Of a stretch of 64,000 bases of DNA, positions 35,413 through 45,324 are shown piece after piece (position 1 is the stretch's first letter; each line of letters begins with the position of its first letter). A program made the position numbers and the translations under genes. This DNA is from Thermobrachium celere DSM 8682 (GTDB taxonomy: Bacteria > Bacillota > Clostridia > Clostridiales > Caloramatoraceae), in NCBI RefSeq assembly GCF_000430995.1, contig NZ_HF952018.1:581897-645896 (forward strand), given 5' to 3'. A model generated the notes under the pieces. The model was not told the DNA's origin. It ran no database searches and worked only from the letters and a program-made list of their open reading frames with translations.

Positions 35413-36834
35413 ATGAAAACAATTTTATTTGAGCTAAAAAAATATAAAAGGATAATTTTGTTCTCTTTGTTTGCTTCATTGTTTTTGAGTGCTATTTTAT
35501 ATTTTAAATTAGGTTTTAAGAATTCAGCAATTTTATTTGTAAGTTTAAATATTTTGTTAATTAATATATTTTTTATATTTATAGATAAAATAAAATCAAT
35601 TATAATGTTTATAGTATTACTACCAATCTACACTACGGTTAGAAGATTGTGTTATTTTGACATTTTCTTTATTAAGGTTACTTTTGAAACCATTTATATT
35701 ACTATTTTATTTATAAGCAGTTTAAGAGATATTTTTAGATACATAAAACAGCAATTTAAAATAGATTCTTCAGCATTCAATTTTATTTTATATACTTTAA
35801 TGTTTCTGATTTTTTCTTTCAACAGTAGTTTTTTTTCAGACAATATTTTAAAGAGTATGAGTGAAGTATATATAGGGATTTTTATACCTTTAGCTTTTTA
35901 TTTTACTTTTGTTGTATATTTTAATAAAAATTTAAAAAAGTTTATTTATTTTGCTTTGTTTATTGCTTTGGATTTCAGTTGTTTATATGGTTTTATTCAA
36001 ATATTTTTAAGGATAATTAAAACTGGTCAAATTAAAATTGATAGGGTATATTTAACATTTGGTTTTCACAATGTAAACATTTTTGCAGGGATATTAATTT
36101 TAATAATTCCTCTTATATTAGAGTTTATTCTTTTTAGAGAAAATAATAAAAAAGAAAAAGTATTTTTAATCTCTTCATTTATGCTTTATACTATTTCAAT
36201 TTTTATTACGTTTAGTAGAGGAGCATGGCTATGTTTTATAATGGCCGTAATTATAAGTCTAATAAGTAAAAAGTACTCAAAATTATTAATTACTGTTTCT
36301 ATAATATTAATTTTTATATCAAAGCCTCTTTTTAGTTTTATAATAACAAGAGGAACGTCTACATCTTTTTTACAAAATGAATCTGCTGTAGCAAGACTTC
36401 AATCAATTTTTACTGATTTTGAAATTATTAAAAAATATCCATTTGGAATTGGTGGAGGCCAATTTAAATATTTGTTTAAGGAATATGCAGTAAAAGGATA
36501 TTTAAGTATGCCAGAATCAATAAGATTTAATTCAACTGTCGCTCATTATGCACTTGAGCATGCTCATAACTTAATATTACAAATTTGTGTTGAATTTGGT
36601 ATTATTGCAACAATATTATTTTTGTTAATCATTATTAATAGACTAAGAAGTTCATTTATAGATTTTAATTTTAATAGAGGAGCTTTTACTTCTATAATTG
36701 TTTATTTGTTTTTTTCAATAATTACAGGAAATGAGTTTAACCATAAAGGTGTAATAACAGGAACTATTATTCTTTATTTAATTTTTGGAATTATAGAAAT
36801 TTCTATAAAAGACACAAATGAAGGGAGAAATTAG
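35413..36834 (+). CDS. O-antigen ligase/polymerase-family protein (Wzy 2)
   Basis: A 473-residue multi-pass protein of the Wzy_C family (10 or more helices). The conserved periplasmic-side loop is present: SVAVARLQ-like AVARLQSIFTDFEIIKKYPF, then GIGGGQFKYLF and the HYALEHAHNLILQI segment, where EHAHN is the usual histidine motif. FTFSRGAWLCFI matches the other signature (SRG). It polymerises or transfers lipid-linked units outside the membrane. ATG 35413 follows GGGAG. It ends 1 nt before the next start, which suggests coupling. Confidence 0.85.
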   Translation: MKTILFELKKYKRIILFSLFASLFLSAILYFKLGFKNSAILFVSLNILLINIFFIFIDKIKSIIMFIVLLPIYTTVRRLCYFDIFFIKVTFETIYITILFISSLRDIFRYIKQQFKIDSSAFNFILYTLMFLIFSFNSSFFSDNILKSMSEVYIGIFIPLAFYFTFVVYFNKNLKKFIYFALFIALDFSCLYGFIQIFLRIIKTGQIKIDRVYLTFGFHNVNIFAGILILIIPLILEFILFRENNKKEKVFLISSFMLYTISIFITFSRGAWLCFIMAVIISLISKKYSKLLITVSIILIFISKPLFSFIITRGTSTSFLQNESAVARLQSIFTDFEIIKKYPFGIGGGQFKYLFKEYAVKGYLSMPESIRFNSTVAHYALEHAHNLILQICVEFGIIATILFLLIIINRLRSSFIDFNFNRGAFTSIIVYLFFSIITGNEFNHKGVITGTIILYLIFGIIEISIKDTNEGRN

Positions 36835-36835
36835 T

Positions 36836-38029
36836 ATGAAGATTTTATTTTCACCACCAGATATTTCAGATTTAGAAATAAATGAAGTAGTTGATACATT
36901 AAAATCTGGGTGGATAACAACAGGCCCGAAAACTAAATTATTTGAACAGAAGATAGCTGAATATACAAATACTAAAAGAGCAGTGGCATTAAATTCTGCA
37001 ACTGCTTGTATGGAACTTACTTTAAGATTGCTAGGTATTGGTGAAGGAGATGAAGTTATAACTTCTGCTTATACATATACAGCATCTGCTAGTGTAATTG
37101 AGCATGTTGGTGCAAAAATAGTTCTTGTTGATACTGCAAAAGATTCATACCAGATGGATTATGAAAAGCTAGAGCAAGCCATAACAGAAAGAACTAAAGC
37201 AATAATTGCTGTAGATTTAGCAGGTGTTATGTGTGATTATGATAAAATTTATGAGATTGTAGATAGAAAAAAACATTTATTTAAGCCAAAAAATAAAATA
37301 CAAGAGGCAATAGGAAGAGTTATTGTTATAGCAGATGCTGCACATTCCTTTGGGGCTATGAGAAATGGGAGAAAAAGTGGGGAAGTAGCAGATTTTACTA
37401 GTTTTTCTTTTCATGCAGTAAAAAATTTAACAACTGCAGAGGGTGGTGCAGTTACTTGGAAAGAAATTGAAGGAATAGATAGTAATGAAATTTATAAAGA
37501 ATACATGCTGTTATCTCTTCATGGACAATCAAAGGATGCATTATCTAAAACAAGATTAGGTTCATGGGAATATGATATAATATATACAGGTTATAAATGC
37601 AATATGACAGATATAATGGCATCTATAGGATTAGCACAGTTAAAAAGATATGCAGAATTACTAAAAATTAGAAAAAGAATAATAGAAATGTACAATGAAG
37701 GTTTAAAAGATCTCAATTTGCATATTTTAGAGCACTATGGAAATAACTTTTGCTCAAGTGGACATCTATATTTAGTTAGATTATTAGGTAAAGATGAAAA
37801 ATATAGAAACATGTTTATTGAAAAGATGGCTGAAAAAGGAATACCTACAAATGTGCATTATAAACCTCTTCCATTATTAACAGCATATAAGAAATTAGGT
37901 TTTAAAATAGAAGATTATCCGAATGCTTATAATATGTATAAAAATGAAGTTACATTACCGCTTCACACACTTTTAACTGATGAACAAGTTGCTTATATTA
38001 TAAACACATTTGTAGAAATTTATAAATAA
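36836..38029 (+). CDS. DegT/DnrJ/EryC1/StrS aminotransferase (sugar 4-aminotransferase type)
   Basis: A 397-residue PLP enzyme that aminates keto-sugars. ADAAHSFGAMRNGRKSG precedes the PLP lysine K196 in FSFHAVKNLTTAEGG; GWITTGPKTKLFEQK and VALNSATACMELTL are N-terminal family motifs. With the WbpM/PglF-type 4,6-dehydratase at 40.6 kb it could make a UDP-4-amino-6-deoxy-HexNAc, as PglE does. That pairing is inferred. A GAAGGGAG site lies before the ATG. Confidence 0.88.
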   Translation: MKILFSPPDISDLEINEVVDTLKSGWITTGPKTKLFEQKIAEYTNTKRAVALNSATACMELTLRLLGIGEGDEVITSAYTYTASASVIEHVGAKIVLVDTAKDSYQMDYEKLEQAITERTKAIIAVDLAGVMCDYDKIYEIVDRKKHLFKPKNKIQEAIGRVIVIADAAHSFGAMRNGRKSGEVADFTSFSFHAVKNLTTAEGGAVTWKEIEGIDSNEIYKEYMLLSLHGQSKDALSKTRLGSWEYDIIYTGYKCNMTDIMASIGLAQLKRYAELLKIRKRIIEMYNEGLKDLNLHILEHYGNNFCSSGHLYLVRLLGKDEKYRNMFIEKMAEKGIPTNVHYKPLPLLTAYKKLGFKIEDYPNAYNMYKNEVTLPLHTLLTDEQVAYIINTFVEIYK

Positions 38030-38047
38030 CTAAGGAGGCAATTAAAT

Positions 38048-39151
38048 ATGAAATTACAATTATTAGATTTAAAGGCTCAATATGAAACCATTAAGGAAGA
38101 AATAAAAGAAGCTGTAATTAATACTATTGAATCTGGCCATTATATATTGGGGCCACAAGTTAAAAAGCTAGAAGAGGACATTGCAAAATATTGTGGTGTA
38201 AAGCATGGTATAGGTGTTGCAAATGGTACAGATGCATTAGTTTTAACATTAAAAGCCTTTGGTATAGGTGAAGGTGATGAGGTTATAACAACACCATTTA
38301 CATTTTTTGCTTCGGCAGAGACTGTTTCACAAGTTGGAGCAACTCCAGTGTTTGTGGATGTAAGACCTGATACATACTGTATAGATGCAGATAAAATTGA
38401 AGAAAAAATAACATCAAGGACAAAGGCAATAATTGCTGTACATATTTTTGGTCAAATGTGTGATATGGATAAAATAATGGATATAGCAAATAGACATAAA
38501 CTAATTGTTATTGAAGATGCTTGTCAAGCAATAGGAGCAGAATATAAAGGTAAAAAGGCAGGATCTATAGGTCATGCTGCATGTTTTTCCTTTTTCCCAA
38601 CTAAAAATTTGGGTGGATATGGAGATGGAGGAATGGTAGTAACAAATGATGATGAGATTGCACAAAAAATAAGGATGTTAAGATTTCATGGAAGTAAAAT
38701 TAAATATTATCATGATATGATAGGATATAATAGTAGATTAGATGAAATTCAAGCTGCTATATTAAATGTAAAATTTAAATACATAGATGAATGGAATAAT
38801 GCAAGAAAAGAAAAAGCCCATGTTTATAATGAATTGTTAAGAGGAACAAAGTGTGTTACACCATATGAAGACAGTAAGTGTAAGCATATATACCATTTAT
38901 ATATACTTCAACATGAAAACAGAGAAGAACTATTAAAGTATTTAAATGAAAATGGGGTTGCAACAGGTATTTATTATCCGGTACCATTACATCTACAAAA
39001 TGTTTATAAAAATTTAGGATATAATGAAGGAGATCTTCCAGTTTCAGAAATGCTTTCAAAGAGAACATTTGCAATTCCTTTATATCCTGAAATTACATTT
39101 GATCAACAAAAATATGTTGCAGATTTAATTAAAAAATTTGACAATAACTAA
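38048..39151 (+). CDS. DegT/DnrJ/EryC1/StrS aminotransferase, WbpE-like
   Basis: A 367-residue PLP enzyme. LLDLKAQYETIKEEI and GHYILGPQVKKLEEDI at the N terminus, EDACQAIGAEYKGKKAG, and the PLP lysine K186 in FFPTKNLGGYGDGG. These match the WbpE subgroup, which converts UDP-3-keto-GlcNAcA to the 3-amino sugar using glutamate. Genes for WbpA-, WbpB- and WbpD-like enzymes lie within 6 kb. Strong AAGGAGG upstream. Confidence 0.88.
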   Translation: MKLQLLDLKAQYETIKEEIKEAVINTIESGHYILGPQVKKLEEDIAKYCGVKHGIGVANGTDALVLTLKAFGIGEGDEVITTPFTFFASAETVSQVGATPVFVDVRPDTYCIDADKIEEKITSRTKAIIAVHIFGQMCDMDKIMDIANRHKLIVIEDACQAIGAEYKGKKAGSIGHAACFSFFPTKNLGGYGDGGMVVTNDDEIAQKIRMLRFHGSKIKYYHDMIGYNSRLDEIQAAILNVKFKYIDEWNNARKEKAHVYNELLRGTKCVTPYEDSKCKHIYHLYILQHENREELLKYLNENGVATGIYYPVPLHLQNVYKNLGYNEGDLPVSEMLSKRTFAIPLYPEITFDQQKYVADLIKKFDNN

Positions 39152-39201
39152 ATAAAAGGAATATAATTTAAATTGACTACAGAGTATGGGAGGTATTAGG
39201 T

Positions 39202-40515
39202 GTGAGTTATAAAGAACAATTATTAGAGAAAATTCAAAATAAGACTGCAATAATTGGAGTAGTAGGATTAGGATATGTTGGTCTTCCACTTGCAGTTGAA
39301 AAAGCAAAAGCTGGATATAAGGTTATAGGATTTGATATTCAAGAAAGTAAAGTTAAGATGGTCAACGAGGGACATAATTATATAGGAGATGTAGTTGATG
39401 AAGAATTAGAGGACTTAGTAAAAAGAGGAATGCTTAAAGCAACAACAGACTTTTCTTTTGTAAAGGATGTAGATTGTGTTGCAATAGCAGTTCCTACACC
39501 ACTTGATAAGTTCAAACAACCTGATGTTTCTTATATAATAAATTCAACTAAGGATGTTGCAAAGTATTTACATAAGGGGATGTTAGTTGTTTTAGAATCA
39601 ACTACTTATCCTGGAACTACTGAAGAGATTGTGAAACCAATTCTTGAGGAGACTGGGTTAAAGTGTGGAGAAGATTTCTATTTAGCTTTTTCACCTGAAA
39701 GAGTTGACCCAGGTAACAAGTATTATAAAACAAAGAATACTCCAAAGGTTGTAGGTGGGGTAACTAAGGATTGTACAGAAATTGCTGCAACACTTTATGG
39801 AAATGTTTTAGAAGGTGAAATATTTAAAGTTTCATCTCCAAAGGTTGCGGAAATGGAAAAAATTTTAGAAAATACTTTCAGACATATAAATATTGGTCTT
39901 GTAAATGAAATGGCAATTTTATGTAAAAAGATGGGTATTGATGTTTGGGAAGTTATAGAAGCTGCAAAGACAAAACCATATGGATTTATGGCTTTTTATC
40001 CTGGCCCAGGACTAGGCGGACATTGTATACCCCTTGATCCATTCTATTTAACATACAAAGCAAGAGAATTTGATTATCACACAAGATTAATAGAAACTGC
40101 AGGTGAAATAAATGATTATATGCCTGAGTTTGTTGTAGAAAATGCAATGAAATTACTAAATATGCAAAAGAAGGCAATGAATGGATCAAAGGTGCTTCTT
40201 TTAGGAGTTGCATATAAAAAGGATATAGACGATTATAGAGAATCACCTACATTAAAGGTAATAGAACATTTAGAGAAAAATGGTGCTGAAGTTTATGTAG
40301 ACGATCCATATATTCCGCATTTTAAACATAACGGTAAAATATATGAAACAATTAATTGGCAAAATGTAATAGACAGTGCAGATATAGTTATAATAACAAC
40401 TGATCATTCATGCTATGATTATGAAAAGATAGTAGAAAGAGCAGCAATTGTTTATGATACAAGAAATGCAACTAAAGATGTTATAAATAATAGAGAAAAA
40501 ATTCATAAACTTTAA
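39202..40515 (+). CDS. UDP-N-acetylglucosamine 6-dehydrogenase, WbpA-like
   Basis: A 437-residue nucleotide-sugar dehydrogenase. The Rossmann motif is GVVGLGYVGLPLAVE, AIAVPTPLDK and LESTTYPGTTEE follow, and the catalytic Cys275 is in GPGLGGHCIPLDPFYL. It oxidises C6 of UDP-GlcNAc in two steps with NAD. KPYGFMAFYPGPGLGG is typical of the WbpA group rather than Ugd. It would start the diacetamido-uronate route with the WbpB/E/D-like genes beside it. GTG start with GGGAGG upstream. A perfect hairpin follows the stop. Confidence 0.88.
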   Translation: MSYKEQLLEKIQNKTAIIGVVGLGYVGLPLAVEKAKAGYKVIGFDIQESKVKMVNEGHNYIGDVVDEELEDLVKRGMLKATTDFSFVKDVDCVAIAVPTPLDKFKQPDVSYIINSTKDVAKYLHKGMLVVLESTTYPGTTEEIVKPILEETGLKCGEDFYLAFSPERVDPGNKYYKTKNTPKVVGGVTKDCTEIAATLYGNVLEGEIFKVSSPKVAEMEKILENTFRHINIGLVNEMAILCKKMGIDVWEVIEAAKTKPYGFMAFYPGPGLGGHCIPLDPFYLTYKAREFDYHTRLIETAGEINDYMPEFVVENAMKLLNMQKKAMNGSKVLLLGVAYKKDIDDYRESPTLKVIEHLEKNGAEVYVDDPYIPHFKHNGKIYETINWQNVIDSADIVIITTDHSCYDYEKIVERAAIVYDTRNATKDVINNREKIHKL

Positions 40516-40516
40516 T

Positions 40517-40547
40517 ATATTAAGGCTGCCATTGGCAGCCTTAATAT
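40517..40547. terminator. Perfect hairpin between the wbpA-like and dehydratase genes
   Basis: ATATTAAGGCTGCC and GGCAGCCTTAATAT form a 14-bp stem with an ATT loop. It lacks a T-tail, so it may be a processing or stabilising element inside the operon. Confidence 0.55.
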
Positions 40548-40569
40548 TAGAACAGAGGGAAGTGAACAT

Positions 40570-42399
40570 ATGAATAAAAAAATAGAGCAAATTTTATATG
40601 CTTTACTTGATATAATATTTATACATGCTTCAATATTTGCAGGATATTTTGCAAGATTTTCTTGGAATATACCTACTGAATATTTAAAAATTTATAGGTT
40701 ATCAGCAATACCAATTACTTTTATAATGATTTTTTCATTTTATGTATTTAAGTTATATAAAAGTATATGGAGATATGCAAGTATTAATGAACTTATTTCT
40801 GTTATATTAGCAGTAACTTCAGGAGCAATTTTTTCATATGTTTACGGAGAAATAATTGGTTATAGACTACCTTTAAGTGTATATTTTATTATGTGGGCTT
40901 TAACAATACTCGCATCAGGAGGAATTAGATTTTTAAGAAGGTTAATTTCAAGTATAGAAATGTTGCCTAAAGACGTTTTAAAAAAGAGCGCAAGGGTATT
41001 AGTTTATGGTGCTGGTGATGCAGGTGCACTTGTTGTAAAAGAGATGAGGAAACATCCTGAATTGGGCTATATACCAGTAGGTTTTATTGATGATGATAAG
41101 AATAAATGGGGAAAGTCAATTAATGGTATAAATATTTTAGGTGGAAGAGAAGATTTGGATTCAATAGTTATAAATAAAGATATTGACGAGATAATAATTG
41201 CTATACCTTCACTTAATAATGAAGATAGAAAAGAAATTTTAGAGGTTTGTAGCAAAACAGGTTGTAAGCTAAAAATACTGCCAGGTGTATATGAATTAAT
41301 AGAGGGAAAAATAAGTATAAATCAAATTAGAGATGTAGAAATTGAGGATTTACTTGGAAGAGAACCAGTAGAATTAAATATAGAAGAGATTGCTGGATAT
41401 TTAAAAAATAAAACAGTTCTTGTTACAGGTGGTGGAGGCTCAATTGGTTCAGAGCTGTGTAGACAGATTGTAAAGTTTAATCCTAAAAAATTACTAATAT
41501 TAGATATTAATGAAAACGGAGCCTATGAGTTACAAACAGAATTACAGTTTAAATATGGTAAAAATATTGATTTGGATGTTATAATAGCTTCAATAAGAGA
41601 GAAAAATAGACTTGAAGAGATATTCAATAAGTATAAAATAGATGTTGTTTTCCATGCTGCAGCACATAAACATGTTCCTCTTATGGAAGCAAATCCAAAG
41701 GAAGCAATTAAAAATAATATTATTGGAACTATGAATTTAGCAGAAGTTTCAAGTAAGTATAATGTAAATAAATTTGTTCTCATTTCAACAGATAAGGCTG
41801 TTAATCCAACAAATATTATGGGTGCAACAAAGAGATTCTGTGAAATGATAATACAAGCTATGGATAAAGTTAGTAAGACTGAATTTGTAGCTGTAAGATT
41901 TGGTAATGTATTAGGAAGTAATGGAAGTGTAATTCCTCTTTTTAAAAAACAAATAAAGGAAGGCGGACCTATAACAGTTACACATCCAGAAATAAATAGA
42001 TATTTTATGACCATACCAGAGGCGGCACAGCTTGTAATTCAAGCAGGTGCAATGGCTAAGGGTGGAGAAATATTTATACTTGACATGGGTGAACCTGTTA
42101 AGATTGTTGATTTAGCAAAAAATCTTATTAGACTTTCAGGACTTGAGCCAGAAAAAGATATAAAAATTGTTTTTACTGGCTTAAGACCTGGTGAAAAGTT
42201 ATATGAGGAACTTTTAATGGATGAGGAAGGTTTACAAAAAACTGCACATAAGAAGATATTTGTTGGTAAGCCTGGTAATTATGATATAAATGATATAAAA
42301 ACAAAAATTGAAATTTTAAAGGAAAATTTATCTGCTGATGATGAAACTTTATTTACAATAATGGAGGAATATGTACCAACTTATAAAAGGAATAAATAG
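40570..42399 (+). CDS. Membrane-bound UDP-sugar 4,6-dehydratase (WbpM/PglF/EpsC type)
   Basis: A 609-residue enzyme: four N-terminal membrane helices (about 10-115), a first Rossmann-like domain (LVYGAGDAGALVVKEMRKHP) and the catalytic SDR domain with VTGGGGSIGSELC (about 285-297). The SDR tyrosine is replaced by methionine in NIMGATKRFCE (Met417, Lys421), which is the rule for this family. It dehydrates UDP-GlcNAc to the 4-keto-6-deoxy sugar. The product may be used by the 36.8-kb aminotransferase and by initiating transferases. ATG has a GAGGGAAGTG site. Confidence 0.92.
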   Translation: MNKKIEQILYALLDIIFIHASIFAGYFARFSWNIPTEYLKIYRLSAIPITFIMIFSFYVFKLYKSIWRYASINELISVILAVTSGAIFSYVYGEIIGYRLPLSVYFIMWALTILASGGIRFLRRLISSIEMLPKDVLKKSARVLVYGAGDAGALVVKEMRKHPELGYIPVGFIDDDKNKWGKSINGINILGGREDLDSIVINKDIDEIIIAIPSLNNEDRKEILEVCSKTGCKLKILPGVYELIEGKISINQIRDVEIEDLLGREPVELNIEEIAGYLKNKTVLVTGGGGSIGSELCRQIVKFNPKKLLILDINENGAYELQTELQFKYGKNIDLDVIIASIREKNRLEEIFNKYKIDVVFHAAAHKHVPLMEANPKEAIKNNIIGTMNLAEVSSKYNVNKFVLISTDKAVNPTNIMGATKRFCEMIIQAMDKVSKTEFVAVRFGNVLGSNGSVIPLFKKQIKEGGPITVTHPEINRYFMTIPEAAQLVIQAGAMAKGGEIFILDMGEPVKIVDLAKNLIRLSGLEPEKDIKIVFTGLRPGEKLYEELLMDEEGLQKTAHKKIFVGKPGNYDINDIKTKIEILKENLSADDETLFTIMEEYVPTYKRNK

Positions 42400-42411
42400 C
42401 GGAGGTGCAAT

Positions 42412-43509
42412 ATGAATAAATTAAAATTTGCAATAATCGGTTGCGGAAGAATATCATATAAACATGTGGAAGCAATAACAAATAATTTTGAAGATTCTGT
42501 TTTAGTAGCAACATGTGATGTTGTTAAAGAAAAAGCAGAAGAAAAAGCAAAAGAATACAAAAATAAAACAGGATTAGATGTGGCAGTTTATATTGATTAT
42601 AAAGAAATGATAAAGAATGAGGATATAGATGTAGTAACAATAGCAACTGAGAGTGGATATCACCCAGAAATAGCAATATATGCAATGGAACAAGGAAAAC
42701 ATGTTATTGTTGAAAAACCAATGGCACTATCAATAAAAGATGCTGATTTAATGATTGAAACAGCTAAGAAAACAGGAGTTAAATTAGCTGTTTGCCATCA
42801 AAATAGGTTTAATAAACCTATTCAGATGCTAAGAAAGGCTATTGAGGAAAATAGATTTGGAAAGTTGATAAATGGTATGGCAAGTATTAGATGGAATAGA
42901 AATATGAACTACTATAAACAAGCACCATGGAGAGGTACATGGGAACTTGATGGTGGAACACTTATGAACCAATGTATTCATGATATTGATCTTTTACAAT
43001 GGATGATGGGAGGAGAAGTCGAAACAGTTTATGCACAAACAGGTAATTTTATAAGAGATATAGAGGCTGAAGATTTTGGTGCTATTATTATTAGATTTAA
43101 AAATGGTTCCATAGGAATAGTTGAAGGTAGTGCATGCGTTTATCCAAAGAATTTGGAAGAAACATTAAGTATTTTTGGTGAAAAAGGAGCTGTTGTAATA
43201 GGAGGGCTTGCAGTAAATAGGATAGAGACATGGAGATTTGAAGATGGAAAAGATTCAGAAGAGGAAATACTAAAAAATCAAGAAGATGATCCAGATACAG
43301 TATATGGATATGGGCATACACCTCTTTTTAAGGATGTAATTGAAGCAATAAAAAATAATAGAGAACCTTTAATAAATGGTATTGAAGGAAAAAAGGGAAT
43401 GGAAATTATTTTAGCAGCTTATAAGTCACAAAAAACTGGCATGCCAGTTAAATTGCCACTACATGATTTCTCAACATTAGATATGAAGGAAGTTAACCTA
43501 AGGCGATAA
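42412..43509 (+). CDS. Gfo/Idh/MocA oxidoreductase, WbpB-like
   Basis: A 365-residue NAD-dependent dehydrogenase. FAIIGCGRISYKHVEAI is the dinucleotide-binding start, VEKPMALS the family motif with the catalytic lysine, and LDGGTLMNQCIHDIDLLQW the conserved C-terminal-domain segment. In the Pseudomonas pathway WbpB oxidises C3 of UDP-GlcNAcA before WbpE aminates it. The neighbourhood supports the same step here. Strong GCGGAGGTG site; 12 nt after the dehydratase gene. Confidence 0.87.
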   Translation: MNKLKFAIIGCGRISYKHVEAITNNFEDSVLVATCDVVKEKAEEKAKEYKNKTGLDVAVYIDYKEMIKNEDIDVVTIATESGYHPEIAIYAMEQGKHVIVEKPMALSIKDADLMIETAKKTGVKLAVCHQNRFNKPIQMLRKAIEENRFGKLINGMASIRWNRNMNYYKQAPWRGTWELDGGTLMNQCIHDIDLLQWMMGGEVETVYAQTGNFIRDIEAEDFGAIIIRFKNGSIGIVEGSACVYPKNLEETLSIFGEKGAVVIGGLAVNRIETWRFEDGKDSEEEILKNQEDDPDTVYGYGHTPLFKDVIEAIKNNREPLINGIEGKKGMEIILAAYKSQKTGMPVKLPLHDFSTLDMKEVNLRR

Positions 43510-43517
43510 GCCTTAGG
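43497..43517 (+). terminator. Hairpin with the wbpB-like stop codon in its loop
   Basis: CCTAAGGC and GCCTTAGG pair around GATAA, which holds the TAA stop. Only TTGTAT follows, so termination would be partial. Confidence 0.5.
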
Positions 43518-43539
43518 TTGTATAATAGGAGGGGTTTTT

Positions 43540-44286
43540 ATGTATTATATATCAGAAAAAGCTCATATTGGTAAAAATGTTAAAATTGGAAGGTTTACAA
43601 CAATTGAAGATGATGTACATATAGGAGATAATTGTGTTATAGGGAATAACGTTGTAATACATAAAGGAACTATTATAGGAAACAATGTAAGAATAGACGA
43701 CAATACTGTTATAGGTAAGAAACCAATGAGAGCGATAAATAGTATTTTTAAAGATGATGGAGAATTCTCACCTTGTAAAATAAGTGATGGATGTTTAATA
43801 GGAGCATGTGTAATCATATATTGTGGATGTGTAATAGGAGAAAATACTCTTGTTGCAGATTTATCAACTATTAGAGAAAACGTGGAGATAGGAAGCAAAA
43901 CAATAGTTGGTAGAGGTGTTGCAATTGAAAATTTCTGTAAGATAGGTTCAAATTGTAAACTTGAAACTAATGCATATATAACAGCATATTCAGAACTTGA
44001 AGACTATGTTTTTATTGCACCAGGTGTAGTAACTTCTAATGATAATTTTGCTGCAAGAAGTAAAGAGAGGTTTAAACATTTTAAAGGAGTGACTATAAAA
44101 AAGGGAGGAAGGGTAGGAGCACAAGCTACTATACTTCCAGGTAAGGTTATATATGAAGATGGTTTTGTTGCTGCTGGTTCAGTTGTAACAAAGGATGTTA
44201 ATCCTAGACAAATTGTTGCAGGAAACCCAGCTAGATATTTAAAAGATGTTCCTAATGATCAGTTATTAGAAAATCAAGAGAGGTGA
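43540..44286 (+). CDS. Hexapeptide-repeat acetyltransferase, WbpD-like
   Basis: A 248-residue left-handed beta-helix acyltransferase. Hexapeptide repeats run almost from the start (AHIGKNVKIGRFTTIEDDVH) through GENTLVADLSTIRENVEIG to GAQATILPGKVIYEDGFVAA, ending with VVTKDVNPRQIVAGNPARYL. It would acetylate the 3-amino group of UDP-GlcNAc3NA to give UDP-2,3-diacetamido-2,3-dideoxy-glucuronate. It is longer than Pseudomonas WbpD by an extra set of repeats, so the acceptor is not certain. GGAGGGG site. Confidence 0.82.
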   Translation: MYYISEKAHIGKNVKIGRFTTIEDDVHIGDNCVIGNNVVIHKGTIIGNNVRIDDNTVIGKKPMRAINSIFKDDGEFSPCKISDGCLIGACVIIYCGCVIGENTLVADLSTIRENVEIGSKTIVGRGVAIENFCKIGSNCKLETNAYITAYSELEDYVFIAPGVVTSNDNFAARSKERFKHFKGVTIKKGGRVGAQATILPGKVIYEDGFVAAGSVVTKDVNPRQIVAGNPARYLKDVPNDQLLENQER

Positions 44287-44289
44287 AAT

Positions 44290-45306
44290 ATGAAGACAGT
44301 ATCTGTTGTTATACCTTGTAGAAATGAAAGAGAATATATATCTAAGTGTTTAGATTCCTTTATAAATCAAACATATGATAAAAGATATTATGAAGTATTA
44401 GTTTGTGATGGTATGTCTACTGATGGAACAAGAGAAATTGTAAAGGAATATGTAAAAAAATATTCCTTTATTAAACTTATAAATAATGAGGGTTTGACAG
44501 CACCAAAAGCAATGAATATAGGTATAAAAAATAGTAAAGCAGATATTTTAATTATATTTAGTGCACATGCTTTTGCTAAAGAAGATTTTATTGAACAAAA
44601 TGTAAAGTTGCTTGATAACAAGGAAATTGGTTGCGTGGGAGGACCTATAGAAACAATAAATAATGATAAAAAAGGTAAGGCAATTTCCCTTGCTATGAGT
44701 TCTCCTTTTGGTGTAGGTAATGCTCTTTTTAGATATTCAACCCAAGAAAGGTTTGTAGATACAGTACCTTTTGCAGCTTATAGAAGAGAAGTGTTAGATG
44801 AAGTTGGTTACTTTGATGAAGAATTAGTTAGAAATCAAGATGATGAAATAAATTTGAGAGTATCTAAAGCAGGATATAAAATATTACTTTCACTTAAAAT
44901 TAAATCATGGTATTACGCGCGTTCTTCATATAGAAAACTATGGAAACAATATTTTCAGTATGGCTTTTGGAAAGTAAGAGTCATGCAAAAACATGGTAAA
45001 CCAGCTTCACTTAGACATCTTGTGCCATTAATTTTTATTCTTGTTAATATTTTAGGTATTATTTTTGGTTTAATTAATAAGATAATATTTTATCTATGGT
45101 TTTTTCAAGCTTTATTGTATTTAGTGTGTGATATATTTTTTTCTGTTAGAGTATCAAAAAATGATAGAGGGTTAATTAAGTATGTTATTCCTACATTTCC
45201 TATATTACATATAGGCTATGGATTAGGTTTTTTAGAAGGACTATTTGTGTTTTATATATTAAAATCAAAAAGGATAATGGAAAAAAATACAAAACTTTCG
45301 AGATAA
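44290..45306 (+). CDS. GT2 glycosyltransferase, ExoA-like
   Basis: A 338-residue GT-A enzyme. VSVVIPCRNEREYISKCLDS starts the nucleotide-binding domain, CDGMSTDGT holds the first acidic motif, and RNQDDEINLRVSKAGYK is the ED/D-type acceptor motif. Two or three membrane helices at the C terminus (about 245-310) anchor it. It resembles the succinoglycan transferase ExoA. It starts 4 nt after the acetyltransferase stop with an AGAGGTG site. Confidence 0.85.
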   Translation: MKTVSVVIPCRNEREYISKCLDSFINQTYDKRYYEVLVCDGMSTDGTREIVKEYVKKYSFIKLINNEGLTAPKAMNIGIKNSKADILIIFSAHAFAKEDFIEQNVKLLDNKEIGCVGGPIETINNDKKGKAISLAMSSPFGVGNALFRYSTQERFVDTVPFAAYRREVLDEVGYFDEELVRNQDDEINLRVSKAGYKILLSLKIKSWYYARSSYRKLWKQYFQYGFWKVRVMQKHGKPASLRHLVPLIFILVNILGIIFGLINKIIFYLWFFQALLYLVCDIFFSVRVSKNDRGLIKYVIPTFPILHIGYGLGFLEGLFVFYILKSKRIMEKNTKLSR

Positions 45307-45324
45307 AATATGGGGGTAAGATAT

